NCBI GenBank assembly: GCA_964436005.1
Contig: CAYTBK010000119.1
Coordinates: forward strand, 1 to 12,080
Length of the DNA: 12,080 nt
Origin: JAGNHB01 sp964436005
Lineage (GTDB): Bacteria; Acidobacteriota; JAAYUB01
Direction: 5' to 3'
This document shows, one piece after another, positions 1 through 6,454 of the stretch (position 1 is the first letter of the stretch; every line of letters begins with the position of its first letter). Position numbers and translations under genes: made by a program. The notes beneath the pieces are model-generated. The model saw nothing but the letters and a program-made list of their open reading frames with translations, made no database searches and was not told the DNA's origin.

Positions 1-272
1 CACCACAAACCATTTCTTCTCAATCTGGCTCGGTTTGGGAACGAACGTTTTCATGATTCTCTCCGAAACGGAATTAAACTCTGCCGCCGAGGGCGGCGAT
101 GGTGTCCTGTTTTCACGACCAAAAGCGGCACGGAAATCGTATCCCTCTCAGGCCCGGATTCGGTCCGGCGCCACAGGGGAAGCGGCACCGGAAATTTGCG
201 CCAGTGCGCAAGGTGGTTGCGGCAAACATCGTGCACCGATCCGGGGCGCATGCACGAATGGGGCACTTTAGG

Positions 273-287
273 GGAAATTTCCGGAAA
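273..287. repeat. Two overlapping 10-bp perfect palindromes
   Basis: GGAAATTTCC (273-282) and TTTCCGGAAA (278-287) are each perfect palindromes and share five bases. They lie in an AT-rich patch of the intergenic region, about 110 bp upstream of the candidate promoter of the nitroreductase. Such a block could be a protein-binding site. A chance occurrence is also possible, and no second copy was found in the window. Confidence 0.3.
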
Positions 288-395
288 TGTCAAGAAAAAT
301 AATGGGAGACCCGCAGGTTCTTCGCCGATGAAGGCGCTTTCGGAAAAACGTGCACATCGGAAAACGGGGTGGAGGCGGAAACTCCGACCCGAATC

Positions 396-423
396 TTGCC
401 TGGCCGGAAGGAACGGGTAAAAT
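396..423 (+). promoter_or_regulatory. Candidate sigma-70-type promoter for the nitroreductase
   Basis: TTGCCT (396-401) and TAAAAT (418-423) are separated by 16 bp, so four of six bases fit the -35 consensus and five of six the -10 consensus. A start site near 430 would give a leader of about 110 nt before the nitroreductase start at 541. It is the best match I saw in this gene-free stretch. The fit is to a general consensus only, so it remains tentative. Confidence 0.35.
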
Positions 424-540
424 GGCAAAGAGGGCTTTCCCCCGGGCCCATGACTCGCCGCCGGCGGAAAGAAATCCGTCGGGGCGGCCGGGCATCCAAA
501 TAGGCTAGGCGAAAGGAAGACGTCACTCCGGAGGTGCGAC

Positions 541-1149
541 ATGCTGGATTCCCACAACCTGAAGGACCTGTTTCGCGCGAGGCGGAGCGTGCGCTCTTTC
601 GCGGAGCGGAAAGTAGAACGGGAGAAGGTCATGGATCTGCTCGAAGCGGTGCAGGCGGCGCCCTCCTCCTGCAACACCCAACCCTGGCGGCTGGTGTTGG
701 TGGACCGGCCCGATCTCGTGGCGGAACTGGCCGAGTGCGCCCCGGTGGGTACCCGGGTGAACCGGTTCATGGCGGGGGCGCCCGTCGTGTTCGTCCTCTG
801 CGCCCAGCCGCACAAGGTCGTCCACAAGGCGGCCCGGCTCATGGGGCGCGACTGCCACCTCATCGACATCGGCATCGCCGGGGAGCACCTCTGCCTGGCC
901 GCGGCGGCCCACGGCCTGGGCAGTTGCTGGATCGGCTGGTTCTCCGAGAGATCGGTCAAGAAGCTGCTGGGCATTCCCCGTTCCCTGGAAGTGGTGGCCC
1001 TCATCCCGGTGGGATATCCGGCAGACGGCCGCCCGGCTCCCGAGCCGGCCGCCGGGACGGCGGGCGAGTCGAACGGCCTGCCGGTGGCCCGCCGCAACGC
1101 CATTTCCACCTTCGCCTGGCGCAACCGTTTCGAGGGGGACCCGGTCTGA
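541..1149 (+). CDS. Nitroreductase family protein (FMN-dependent)
   Basis: A 202-residue protein of the nitroreductase superfamily. These are dimeric cytoplasmic flavoenzymes that use NAD(P)H to reduce nitro compounds, quinones or other electron acceptors. The family signature is clear. RRSVRSF (residues 14-20) supplies the FMN phosphate-binding arginines. PSSCNTQPW (41-49) is the usual Asn-x-Gln-Pro-Trp flavin-site segment. The helix IDIGIAGEHLCLAAAAHGLG (108-127) followed by SCWIGWF, and the late VGYPAD (157-162), also fit. The length is normal for the smaller single-domain members. The ATG at 541 is well placed after GGAGGT at 530-535. The gene lies 87 bp before the sigma-factor operon on the same strand, so co-transcription is possible, but a hairpin at its stop codon argues for partial separation. 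The true substrate cannot be told from sequence. Confidence 0.9.
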   Translation: MLDSHNLKDLFRARRSVRSFAERKVEREKVMDLLEAVQAAPSSCNTQPWRLVLVDRPDLVAELAECAPVGTRVNRFMAGAPVVFVLCAQPHKVVHKAARLMGRDCHLIDIGIAGEHLCLAAAAHGLGSCWIGWFSERSVKKLLGIPRSLEVVALIPVGYPADGRPAPEPAAGTAGESNGLPVARRNAISTFAWRNRFEGDPV

Positions 1150-1158
1150 ACCGGTCCC
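1136..1158 (+). terminator. GC-rich hairpin at the nitroreductase stop codon
   Basis: The left arm (1136-1145) and right arm (1150-1158) can form nine base pairs with one bulged C and a four-base loop, CTGA, which contains most of the stop codon region. No run of T follows, so it is not a classic intrinsic terminator. It may attenuate read-through or stabilise the 3' end of the message, and it may also be a by-product of high GC content. Confidence 0.3.
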
Positions 1159-1236
1159 TGGCGGCGGGGCCGGCGTCCGGGGTGCGGTTGAAACATTCCG
1201 GCCCGTGACGGGTTTCATGTGGCGGGAGGGCTTTCC

Positions 1237-1842
1237 ATGGATGCCGACGCGGCCCTGATGGTGCGGGTGCGGGAGGGGGACGACGGGGCGTTTGCCGAGC
1301 TGCTCGGGCGCTACCGGCAGAGTGCCGTCCACTTCGCCTACCGGCTGGTCCAGAACGCCGCGGTGGCCGAGGAGATCGCACAGGACGCCTTCGTCAACAT
1401 CTACCATGCCCGGTCCCGCTACGAGCCGACGGCCAAGTTCAACACCTGGCTCTTTACGGTGGTCACGAACCTGTCCCTGAAGCACCTCAAGCGGAAGCGC
1501 CGCTGGTTGGCCGTGTCGGAGGCCGACGAGGCTGCGGCCCGGAAATACGAGGATTGCCCCTCCCCGGAAAAGAGCCCCCTGGACGGGATGGTGGAACGGG
1601 AGGCGGCCGAGGGGGTCCGCCGGGCGGTCCGGGCTTTGCCCGACAAGGAGCGGACCGCCATCGTGCTGCACAAGTACCACGGGAAGTCATACCAGGATAT
1701 CGCGGCGATCATGAAGTGTTCCCTGGGCGCCGTGAAGACGCATATCCACCGGGGGAAACTCCGGTTGTGCGCCCTGGCCCGGGGGAGGAGGGCGGAGAAT
1801 CCGCCCGACCGGGGATTGCGGGAGGTGTGCGATGAGATGTAA
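1237..1842 (+). CDS. RNA polymerase sigma-70 factor, ECF (RpoE-like) type
   Basis: A 201-residue sigma factor with the two-domain layout of group 4 (ECF) factors. Region 2 covers about residues 15-89 and includes AEEIAQDAFVNIYHA (44-58) and the promoter-melting/-10 segment from FNTWLFTVVTNL to the basic RKRR (68-89). Region 4 covers about 127-178, with a helix-turn-helix at SYQDIAAIMKCSLGAVKTHI (151-170). A GTG at 1219 could extend the protein by six residues, but GGGAGG at 1224-1229 sits 7 bp before the ATG at 1237, so I chose the latter. Its end overlaps the start of the anti-sigma gene by 11 bp, a sign of translational coupling. By analogy with other ECF pairs, it should be held at the membrane by that partner and released by an envelope signal. 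The regulon is unknown, and I found no clear ECF-type promoter in front of it that would indicate autoregulation. Confidence 0.92.
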   Translation: MDADAALMVRVREGDDGAFAELLGRYRQSAVHFAYRLVQNAAVAEEIAQDAFVNIYHARSRYEPTAKFNTWLFTVVTNLSLKHLKRKRRWLAVSEADEAAARKYEDCPSPEKSPLDGMVEREAAEGVRRAVRALPDKERTAIVLHKYHGKSYQDIAAIMKCSLGAVKTHIHRGKLRLCALARGRRAENPPDRGLREVCDEM

Positions 1843-2533
1843 ACAGGTGCGCGTCATTTTACTGGATGGCCTGGCGATACCGGGCGACCCGTTGCCGGAC
1901 GGGGCGGCCGCCCACCTCGCCGGATGCCCGGCGTGCCGGCGGCTGCAGGCGGAACTGGAGGCGTCGTGGGCGATGCTCGACTCGTATCCCTGCCCCGAGG
2001 CGTCCGCTTCCTTCGACCAGGCCGTCTGGGCCAGGATCCGGAAAACGGAGGCCCCTGCCGGGCGCTCCCGCTCCCGGGTGCCCTTCTTCCTGGCCCGCCA
2101 CGCCTGGGTGGTCGGTTCGCTGGCGGCGGCCTGCCTGGTGATCGTCATCGGGGTTCTGCTGGCGGTGTACGGGGGCGCGGGGAAGAGCCCGGCCACCAGT
2201 GCGGCCAGGGCGGCGGCAGCCGTTCCGGCGGTCTTCCCGACTGCGCCCAGGTCCGCGCCGACTCTGCCGTGCCAGGGGGCGGAGCCGGCGGCGGTGGTCG
2301 CCGAGGCCGACGAGGAACGGCTGCTCGAGGAAATCGACGAACTCCTGGGCGCGGACCCGGGGAGCGTCGCCGACCCGGCCTACATCGAGACGCCCGAGGA
2401 GCCCGGCTCCCGTTCTCGGCCCGCCTCGCCCGCCGGCGTCAAGGACCCGCCGGTCTCCCCGCGGGGGAGCACGCCGGGCGTATCCGGGACTTCGGCCGCA
2501 CGGTGGGCCGCCGGCGTGTGCCGGCACGCGTGA
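1832..2533 (+). CDS. Membrane anti-sigma factor with zinc-finger-type N-terminus
   Basis: A 233-residue single-pass membrane protein. Its N-terminus carries Cys3 and the H-x3-C-x2-C motif at His28, Cys32 and Cys35, the arrangement of the zinc-binding anti-sigma (ZAS/zf-HC2) domain that clamps ECF sigma factors in the cytoplasm. One hydrophobic helix, about residues 91-113, crosses the membrane. The outer part (114-233) is Ala/Pro-rich and low in complexity except for an acidic, probably helical stretch EADEERLLEEIDELL (158-172). Start: ATG 1832 follows GGAGGT (1821-1826) and lies inside the end of the sigma gene, so the two products are likely made in step. The next gene, a Spy-like secreted protein 30 bp downstream, is a candidate signal partner for the outer part. 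Assignment as the antagonist of the sigma factor at 1237-1842 is an inference from motif and position. Confidence 0.85.
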   Translation: MRCKQVRVILLDGLAIPGDPLPDGAAAHLAGCPACRRLQAELEASWAMLDSYPCPEASASFDQAVWARIRKTEAPAGRSRSRVPFFLARHAWVVGSLAAACLVIVIGVLLAVYGGAGKSPATSAARAAAAVPAVFPTAPRSAPTLPCQGAEPAAVVAEADEERLLEEIDELLGADPGSVADPAYIETPEEPGSRSRPASPAGVKDPPVSPRGSTPGVSGTSAARWAAGVCRHA

Positions 2534-2563
2534 AGCGGCCGGGTCAGCTTGCAGGAGGTAGAG

Positions 2564-3079
2564 ATGAACAGAGTGTTGTCGAGTCTGGCCGTGGTCTTCT
2601 GCCTGGCGGCCGGCCTGCTCGCCCAGGGCCGGGAACGGCCGGCCGGGGAACCCGGTTTCGCGGACCTGCCCGGAAAATGGTGGAAGATGCCGGCGGTGGT
2701 CAGGGCGCTGGATCTGCGCGAGGACCAGGCCGCCGCCATGGACAGGATCTTCGCCGGCAAGAAGGCGGAGCTGATCGAATGCAAGGGGCGGTTGGCCAAG
2801 GCCAATGCCGCGTTGCAGAACCTGACCGACGCCCTCTTCCCGGACCGCCAGGCGGTCTTCCAAGCCCTGGAGAGCTCGCTGGCGGCCCGTGCGCAGCTGG
2901 CCCGGGCCATGATGGCCCTGCGGATGGACATCCGGGCCGTTCTGAACACGGAGCAATTGGGGCGCTTGAAGGCGTTCCGAGAGGAAACGAGGAAAAACAG
3001 GGGCTGGCGGCGGGAGGAACGGAGAGAACGGTTTCCCCACCATCCGCGGGCCCGCCCGGAGGGGCCGCCGTCGTCTTGA
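2564..3079 (+). CDS. Secreted Spy/CpxP/ZraP-like stress protein
   Basis: A 171-residue protein with a signal peptide (MNRVLSSLAVVFCLAAGLLA, cleavage near residue 20-22) and a mostly helical mature part. LDLREDQ (49-55) and VLNTEQL (126-132) occupy the places of the two LTxxQ-like motifs that mark the Spy/CpxP and ZraP/CnrX group of periplasmic chaperones and metal or stress sensors. The region between is rich in Ala, Leu and charged residues, as expected for the helical hairpin dimers of that group. The C-terminal tail from about 144 is very basic and Pro-rich. A TTG at 2549 would add five residues, but GGAGGT at 2554-2559 points to ATG 2564. It is third in the sigma/anti-sigma operon. CnrX-type proteins in comparable operons modulate the anti-sigma factor, so a sensor or feedback role is plausible. 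No clear metal-ligand cluster (His/Cys) is visible, so a metal role is not supported. Confidence 0.7.
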   Translation: MNRVLSSLAVVFCLAAGLLAQGRERPAGEPGFADLPGKWWKMPAVVRALDLREDQAAAMDRIFAGKKAELIECKGRLAKANAALQNLTDALFPDRQAVFQALESSLAARAQLARAMMALRMDIRAVLNTEQLGRLKAFREETRKNRGWRREERRERFPHHPRARPEGPPSS

Positions 3080-3101
3080 AGCCGTTCGCGGGGGGACGGC
3101 T
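3080..3101. terminator. Hairpin between two convergent operons
   Basis: AGCCGT (3080-3085) and ACGGCT (3096-3101) form a 6-bp stem with a 10-base G-rich loop. It fills most of the 33 bp between the Spy-like gene on the plus strand and the anti-sigma-like gene on the minus strand. This is where a bidirectional terminator would be expected. Neither strand has a following T-run, so termination by this element is uncertain. Confidence 0.35.
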
Positions 3102-3112
3102 GGCGGGGAGAG

Positions 3113-4312
3113 TCACTCCACCAGCAGCACCGCTTCGCTGCCCCGTCTCAGGAACACGCCTTTGGGTGTTTCCGTGTTCTGGCGGACGGATTCGCTGCGA
3201 TCACCCCGGGAGGCGCGCCGTTTTTCCAGGCGGTAGGAACGGACGCTGGCCCCGCACAAGGTTTCGTCGACCCAGTAGCCGTCCACCAGGCGGCAGGGCC
3301 GCCCTTCCCAGGCCATGCGGGGAGAGTCGCCGCGCATTCGGGCGCACAGGCTCTCCAGCAGGGCACCCAGCCCGGTCGACTCGATTTTCTTCTCCGCCGA
3401 CCGTTCTTCTTTGTCCTTCTTCCGGCTGTCGGTCGACTGGCCCTTGCCCACTGCCGCCGCCACGCCCGGGGCGGGCGGAGGCGGGGCCGGGGCGGCCTGC
3501 GCGGCCGTTCGCGCTTCTTCTTCCCGGGCGAAGACCTCGTTCCGGCTGCGCTCGTCGAAACGTTTCCCATCGGCTGCCTTGGACCGGGCCGGGGCGGCGT
3601 CCGCGTCGCGGAACTCGGAGACGGCCCCTGCCGCCGGAGCCGGGGCGACGGCGGCCGGCGGGGACGGCCTGGCCTTGGCCATGGGGAGGGACTCGGGGAC
3701 CGGGGCGAACCCCTCCGCGGCGGCGGCCGGCAGGCCCGCCGAAACAGCGGGCGAGGGTTCGGCCGGCTGTTCTTCCGGTTGCAGAGCCGGTGCCGGGGAG
3801 GCGATCGACGGAGACGGTCCGCTGCCGCCCACGGCGTCCTGCGGCACGGCCTTTTCCGGCGCGGGCGCCCCGGGTTGGCCGTAGGCGGGCGGCGCCGGGG
3901 CGGCCGCCGTTTCCTGGACCCGCGACTCGGCGGCGGGCGGCTCGGCGGGCGAGAATTCGGATTGCTGCACGGTTGGAATGATGCCGCCCATGTATAAGGC
4001 GGCGGCCAGCAGGGCGAGGCAGGCGGCGGAAAGGACCGGCCGGAACGCGGGGCTGTCGGACAGCCGGCCCAGCCAGGAGGGCGCCCGAAGCGGCGGGTCG
4101 ATGCCGGCCAACCCGGAGAGAAGGAGCGTCTTTTCCATGCAGTCGGGGCAGCGCAGGACATGCCGGCGCACTTTCCGCTTCCCGGCCCGGGACATCCGTG
4201 CCGCATCCTCCGCGAAAGCCCCCAACGCGTTTTCGTCGGGGCAGCCCCGGCCTTCCCGTCGGAAAACGGGCAAGGCGTTCTGGAGGAAATGCTGGAGTTT
4301 CTGACTGGCCAT
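3113..4312 (-). CDS. Membrane anti-sigma-like protein with long Ala/Pro-rich outer region
   Basis: A 399-residue protein. The cytoplasmic N-terminus has Cys24, His51, Cys55 and Cys58 (H-x3-C-x2-C inside HVLRCPDC), resembling a zinc-type anti-sigma domain. It also carries many basic residues just before the finger. A single membrane helix spans about 91-112. After it come roughly 190 residues dominated by Ala, Pro, Glu and Gly (about 117-310), probably an extended, unstructured span outside the membrane. A small, more ordered end follows (about 312-399) with two Cys and the segment CRLVDGYWVDETLC. The start at 4312 has only a weak G-rich ribosome binding site, but the upstream sigma gene ends 33 bp before it, so the two are probably co-transcribed. 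Role proposed: it binds and restrains the sigma factor encoded just upstream. The function of the C-terminal segment is unknown to me. Confidence 0.7.
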   Translation of the reverse strand: MASQKLQHFLQNALPVFRREGRGCPDENALGAFAEDAARMSRAGKRKVRRHVLRCPDCMEKTLLLSGLAGIDPPLRAPSWLGRLSDSPAFRPVLSAACLALLAAALYMGGIIPTVQQSEFSPAEPPAAESRVQETAAAPAPPAYGQPGAPAPEKAVPQDAVGGSGPSPSIASPAPALQPEEQPAEPSPAVSAGLPAAAAEGFAPVPESLPMAKARPSPPAAVAPAPAAGAVSEFRDADAAPARSKAADGKRFDERSRNEVFAREEEARTAAQAAPAPPPPAPGVAAAVGKGQSTDSRKKDKEERSAEKKIESTGLGALLESLCARMRGDSPRMAWEGRPCRLVDGYWVDETLCGASVRSYRLEKRRASRGDRSESVRQNTETPKGVFLRRGSEAVLLVE

Positions 4313-4345
4313 GGTGCCCCCGGGGTCTTCCCGCGCGTTTCGTCG

Positions 4346-5092
4346 TCAAGCCGGAAAAAGCGCCTGCCGGGCTTTTTCCATGCGCCCGGCGAGGTATTCC
4401 ATGCACCGTTCCAGGAAATCGTCGATGTCGGCATCGGACCAGTGCAAGGTCAATCTCATATAGTGGACGAGGTCCTTCCTGATTTTTTGCAGGATTTTTT
4501 CGTTCCAGCGGCAGGCGGTGGACTCGTGGACGTGCAACTTCCGGGCTGCTTCGGCCAGGGTGACATTTTGGAAGTAGTACAGGTTGAGGAAGCCGGCCTT
4601 GTCGCCAGAAAGGTCCGCCAACGTTTCTTCCATCTTCCGGGTGATTCCCTCCAGGACGTTGCGGCGAAAATGCCTCTCGCATCCTGTCTCCTGGCAGGCG
4701 GCCACCGGCACGGCCAGGCTCTCCACGTCTTCCAGCCGCACGCGGGCGTTGCGCCGGCGCTCGTCCAGGAACCGGTTGGTGGCCACCGTGCGCAGCCAGC
4801 CGCGCACGCTGCCCCGCCCGTTGTACTGTTTCAGTTTTCCGCTGTGGAGGAGGTCGGTGATGATGGCGGAGGCCAGGTCCTCGGCGTAGTCGGCGTTGTG
4901 CGACAGCTTCAGCGCCGCCAGACGAAGGAACGGGCCGAAGCGCCGAAAGAAGGCGTCCCAGGCTTCGGCGTACCCGGTACAGGCCCAGGCCAACACGCGG
5001 ATGTCCTCCTGCTCGTCCGGGGTGCACCTGCCCCAGGTGATCTGGTGTTCATGCAGGAAGGAGTGCAGGGCTTGTTCGCCGGGGTTCTGCAT
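4346..5092 (-). CDS. Sigma-70-family RNA polymerase sigma factor, ECF-like with C-terminal extension
   Basis: A 248-residue regulator with sigma regions 2 and 4. Region 2 lies at about 44-113: AWDAFFRRFGPFLRLAA, the acidic DYAEDLASAIITDLL (68-82), then GSVRGWLRTVATNRFLDERR (94-113), which is the melting/-10 recognition segment. Region 4 carries a helix-turn-helix at about 177-207, VTLAEAARKLHVHESTACRW and onwards. It differs from ordinary ECF proteins in having about 35 N-terminal residues before region 2 and about 40 residues after region 4 (207-248). The S-T-x-x-R-W recognition helix recalls sigma-like factors described from myxobacteria; this comparison is from memory and weak. It is third in a four-gene minus-strand operon, 33 bp after the VWA gene and 33 bp before the anti-sigma-like gene, its presumed antagonist. 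It is clearly distinct from the sigma factor at 1237-1842. Confidence 0.85.
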   Translation of the reverse strand: MQNPGEQALHSFLHEHQITWGRCTPDEQEDIRVLAWACTGYAEAWDAFFRRFGPFLRLAALKLSHNADYAEDLASAIITDLLHSGKLKQYNGRGSVRGWLRTVATNRFLDERRRNARVRLEDVESLAVPVAACQETGCERHFRRNVLEGITRKMEETLADLSGDKAGFLNLYYFQNVTLAEAARKLHVHESTACRWNEKILQKIRKDLVHYMRLTLHWSDADIDDFLERCMEYLAGRMEKARQALFPA

Positions 5093-5125
5093 GGCTGACC
5101 GTCCCCTTCGCGGGCCTCCCGACCG

Positions 5126-6148
5126 TCAGTCCCGGGTGAAGCGGAAGGACCGCCGGTACGTGAGGAGTTGGCCTTTCGCGTTCGATTCCACGCGTATCTT
5201 GTGCGTTCCGCTTCTTTTGATCGAATCAGGCGGAACGAAGCTGATCACGTACTGGTTGCGCACCCGGTCGGCGATGCCGCGGCCTTTCGCCGTCGCGTCG
5301 GCGTCGCTCTGCACCTGGACGATGGCGCCGCCGGACTCGGACGAAATCTTGCTGATCATGGAGCCGCGGCGAAAGAGGGTCCGTTCGCCGATGCCCGCGC
5401 CGCCCGCGTAAACGGTGTAGATGGGCGAACCGAAGAAGCGGATGTGGTCCAGGGTGATGTTCGACAGGTTTTCGTCGCCGTCGGAAACCAGCACGATCGC
5501 CTTGCGGGGCGGGGTCAGCCGGGCGAGTTCGTAGTAGGCGCTGTCCAGGGCGATGGCCGTCTTGTTGGCCGGGAACCCCCGCTTGAAGGGCACGTGTTGC
5601 CAGACGGAGTCGGGCGGGCCGGCCCACTTGGTCTTGGCGTTCTTCATGAGACCGGCGTCCATGTTGAAGATGCAGTCCAGGAGCACCGCCCGGTCCGCTG
5701 TGGGGGCGACGAGGATGTCCCAGTGCAAACCGTAGGCGGCGATGAAGATGGTGTCATTTTTGTCGGTGCGGTGGAAGAAGCCTTCCAGGAATTTCCGGAT
5801 CCAGGGGAGCTGCCGGCTGACCGAGGTGGAACTGGCGTCGACCAGGATGCCCACGGCGGCGGGGGCCTCCCGGTCGCTCATCAGCGAGAAGTCGGTAACT
5901 TCCTTTCCGTCGACGAGCAGGTGGAGGTCCTTTTTTTCCAGGATTCCGGTCTCCGCGCTGCCGGGGCTGAAGACGGTCACCGGGACGACGACCCTCTCGG
6001 CGGCGGCCCGGATGGGTGCCGGGGAGGGAGTCGGTTCCACTTTGTCCTGGGCCGGCAGCCAGACCGTCAGGCAGGCCGCCGCGAAGGCGGCGACAACGGC
6101 CGGCCAGCGGCGCCCCATGCCCGGACGAAGAGGGCGGGGCCTCTTCAC
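5126..6148 (-). CDS. Secreted von Willebrand factor A domain protein, acidobacterial type
   Basis: A 340-residue exported protein with a basic N-terminus and hydrophobic signal (about 14-33, ending LPAQ). An N-terminal beta-rich part (51-90) includes LHLLVDGKEVTDFSLM. The VWA domain follows (about 97-275). The metal-site (MIDAS) elements are DASST at 104-108, where the usual last Ser is Thr; Thr197 in KTAIALDSAYYEL; and SDGDEN at 222-227. The end, NQYVISFVPP (298-307) followed by a KIRVE strand, is typical of the acidobacterial VWFA-related family (TIGR03436 type). Its function is not established; VWA domains generally mediate metal-dependent protein contacts. Start: the GTG at 6148 overlaps the YkgJ stop as GTGA and has GGGGA just upstream, whereas the ATG at 6118 (ten residues later) has no ribosome binding site. 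The frame continues upstream to 6367 but there overlaps the YkgJ gene. Confidence 0.85.
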   Translation of the reverse strand: MKRPRPLRPGMGRRWPAVVAAFAAACLTVWLPAQDKVEPTPSPAPIRAAAERVVVPVTVFSPGSAETGILEKKDLHLLVDGKEVTDFSLMSDREAPAAVGILVDASSTSVSRQLPWIRKFLEGFFHRTDKNDTIFIAAYGLHWDILVAPTADRAVLLDCIFNMDAGLMKNAKTKWAGPPDSVWQHVPFKRGFPANKTAIALDSAYYELARLTPPRKAIVLVSDGDENLSNITLDHIRFFGSPIYTVYAGGAGIGERTLFRRGSMISKISSESGGAIVQVQSDADATAKGRGIADRVRNQYVISFVPPDSIKRSGTHKIRVESNAKGQLLTYRRSFRFTRD

Positions 6149-6438
6149 TTTTTCCCCGCGAAGCGGAACCCGCAGGTTTTCTCGGTGATGTGCTCGCGCG
6201 CCGTCCGGGGGTACTTCCGGCAGTTGGGCGGGCGAAGGCGGTAAATGCCGCAATACGTGGTGCCGTCCTTGCGGGATTTCAAAAAAGGGCATACGATGGG
6301 CAGCCGGCAGCAGGCGCCGCATTGAATGCAGGAGCCGGTCCGCTCCGGCGAGACTGGGAGCAGGCAAGTGCTCAATCGGCGGAACTTGGCTCGCCAGGTG
6401 TTGCGGTTCTTCTGTTTTGCTGCGGTTTGTTTGCCCAT
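6145..6438 (-). CDS. YkgJ-family cysteine cluster protein
   Basis: A 97-residue protein with a Cys-rich core typical of the YkgJ/UPF0153 family, which is annotated as a putative zinc- or iron-chelating domain. Key residues are C37-x2-C40-G-x-C43-C44 followed by Arg, then Cys50, Cys63 (YCGIY) and Cys73 (PPNCRKYP). Cys25 and Cys89 add to the set. The first 22 residues are very basic, and there is no signal or membrane helix, so it should be cytoplasmic. Start ATG 6438 follows a strong ribosome binding site, GGGAGGA (6450-6444 on the minus strand). It is first in the minus-strand operon and overlaps the VWA gene by 4 bp (GTGA). The biochemical function of the family is poorly known. Metal binding is likely from the Cys pattern but not proven. 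Confidence 0.85.
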   Translation of the reverse strand: MGKQTAAKQKNRNTWRAKFRRLSTCLLPVSPERTGSCIQCGACCRLPIVCPFLKSRKDGTTYCGIYRLRPPNCRKYPRTAREHITEKTCGFRFAGKK

Positions 6439-6454
6439 TCGCTTCCTCCCTTGT

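Larger units (their letters stand above)
1..540. other. Leader region without a convincing gene
   Basis: I see no recognisable protein, tRNA or other RNA gene here. One plus-strand frame is open from base 1 to about 420, but its translation is rich in Arg, Gly, Ser and Cys, matches no family I know, and has no ribosome binding site before any start. The base composition is more AT-rich than the coding regions, especially at 1-80 and 265-305, which fits intergenic DNA. It contains a short GC hairpin (83-97, 6-bp arms, 3-base loop), two overlapping 10-bp palindromes (273-287), a candidate promoter near 396-423 and the ribosome binding site of the nitroreductase at 530-535. The far left end could carry the tail of a gene lying outside the window, but nothing shows this. 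Confidence 0.6.

Noticed and set aside
1..420. Plus-strand frame open from the left edge to 420, possibly the end of an upstream gene
   Set aside because: Its translation has no recognisable domain, an odd composition for this genome, and falls in AT-richer DNA typical of intergenic sequence.
1147..1217. ECF-type promoter for the first sigma factor (TGAACC or TGAAAC with a CGTC-like box)
   Set aside because: The TGAACC to CGTC spacing is too long (21 bp) and TGAAAC at 1189 has no -10 box at 16-17 bp; the TGAAAC/GTTTCA pair may be a weak inverted repeat only.
51..1680. Long minus-strand open frames (51-1196 and 523-1680) opposite the nitroreductase and first sigma factor
   Set aside because: They mirror recognised genes, have Arg/Pro/Gly-rich translations without family motifs, and arise from the high GC content.
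1924..3981. Plus-strand open frame of 685 codons across the anti-sigma, Spy-like and second anti-sigma genes
   Set aside because: It runs through three recognised genes in the wrong frame or strand and its product is low-complexity Gly/Arg/Pro sequence.
3201..5027. Minus-strand open frame of 608 codons in a second frame over the sigma and anti-sigma genes
   Set aside because: The overlapping frames encode a clear sigma factor and an anti-sigma-like protein; this one has no domain and no start signal.
5168..6244. Plus-strand open frame opposite the VWA gene
   Set aside because: The minus-strand product has a signal peptide and VWA motifs; the plus-strand one is a GC-driven shadow.
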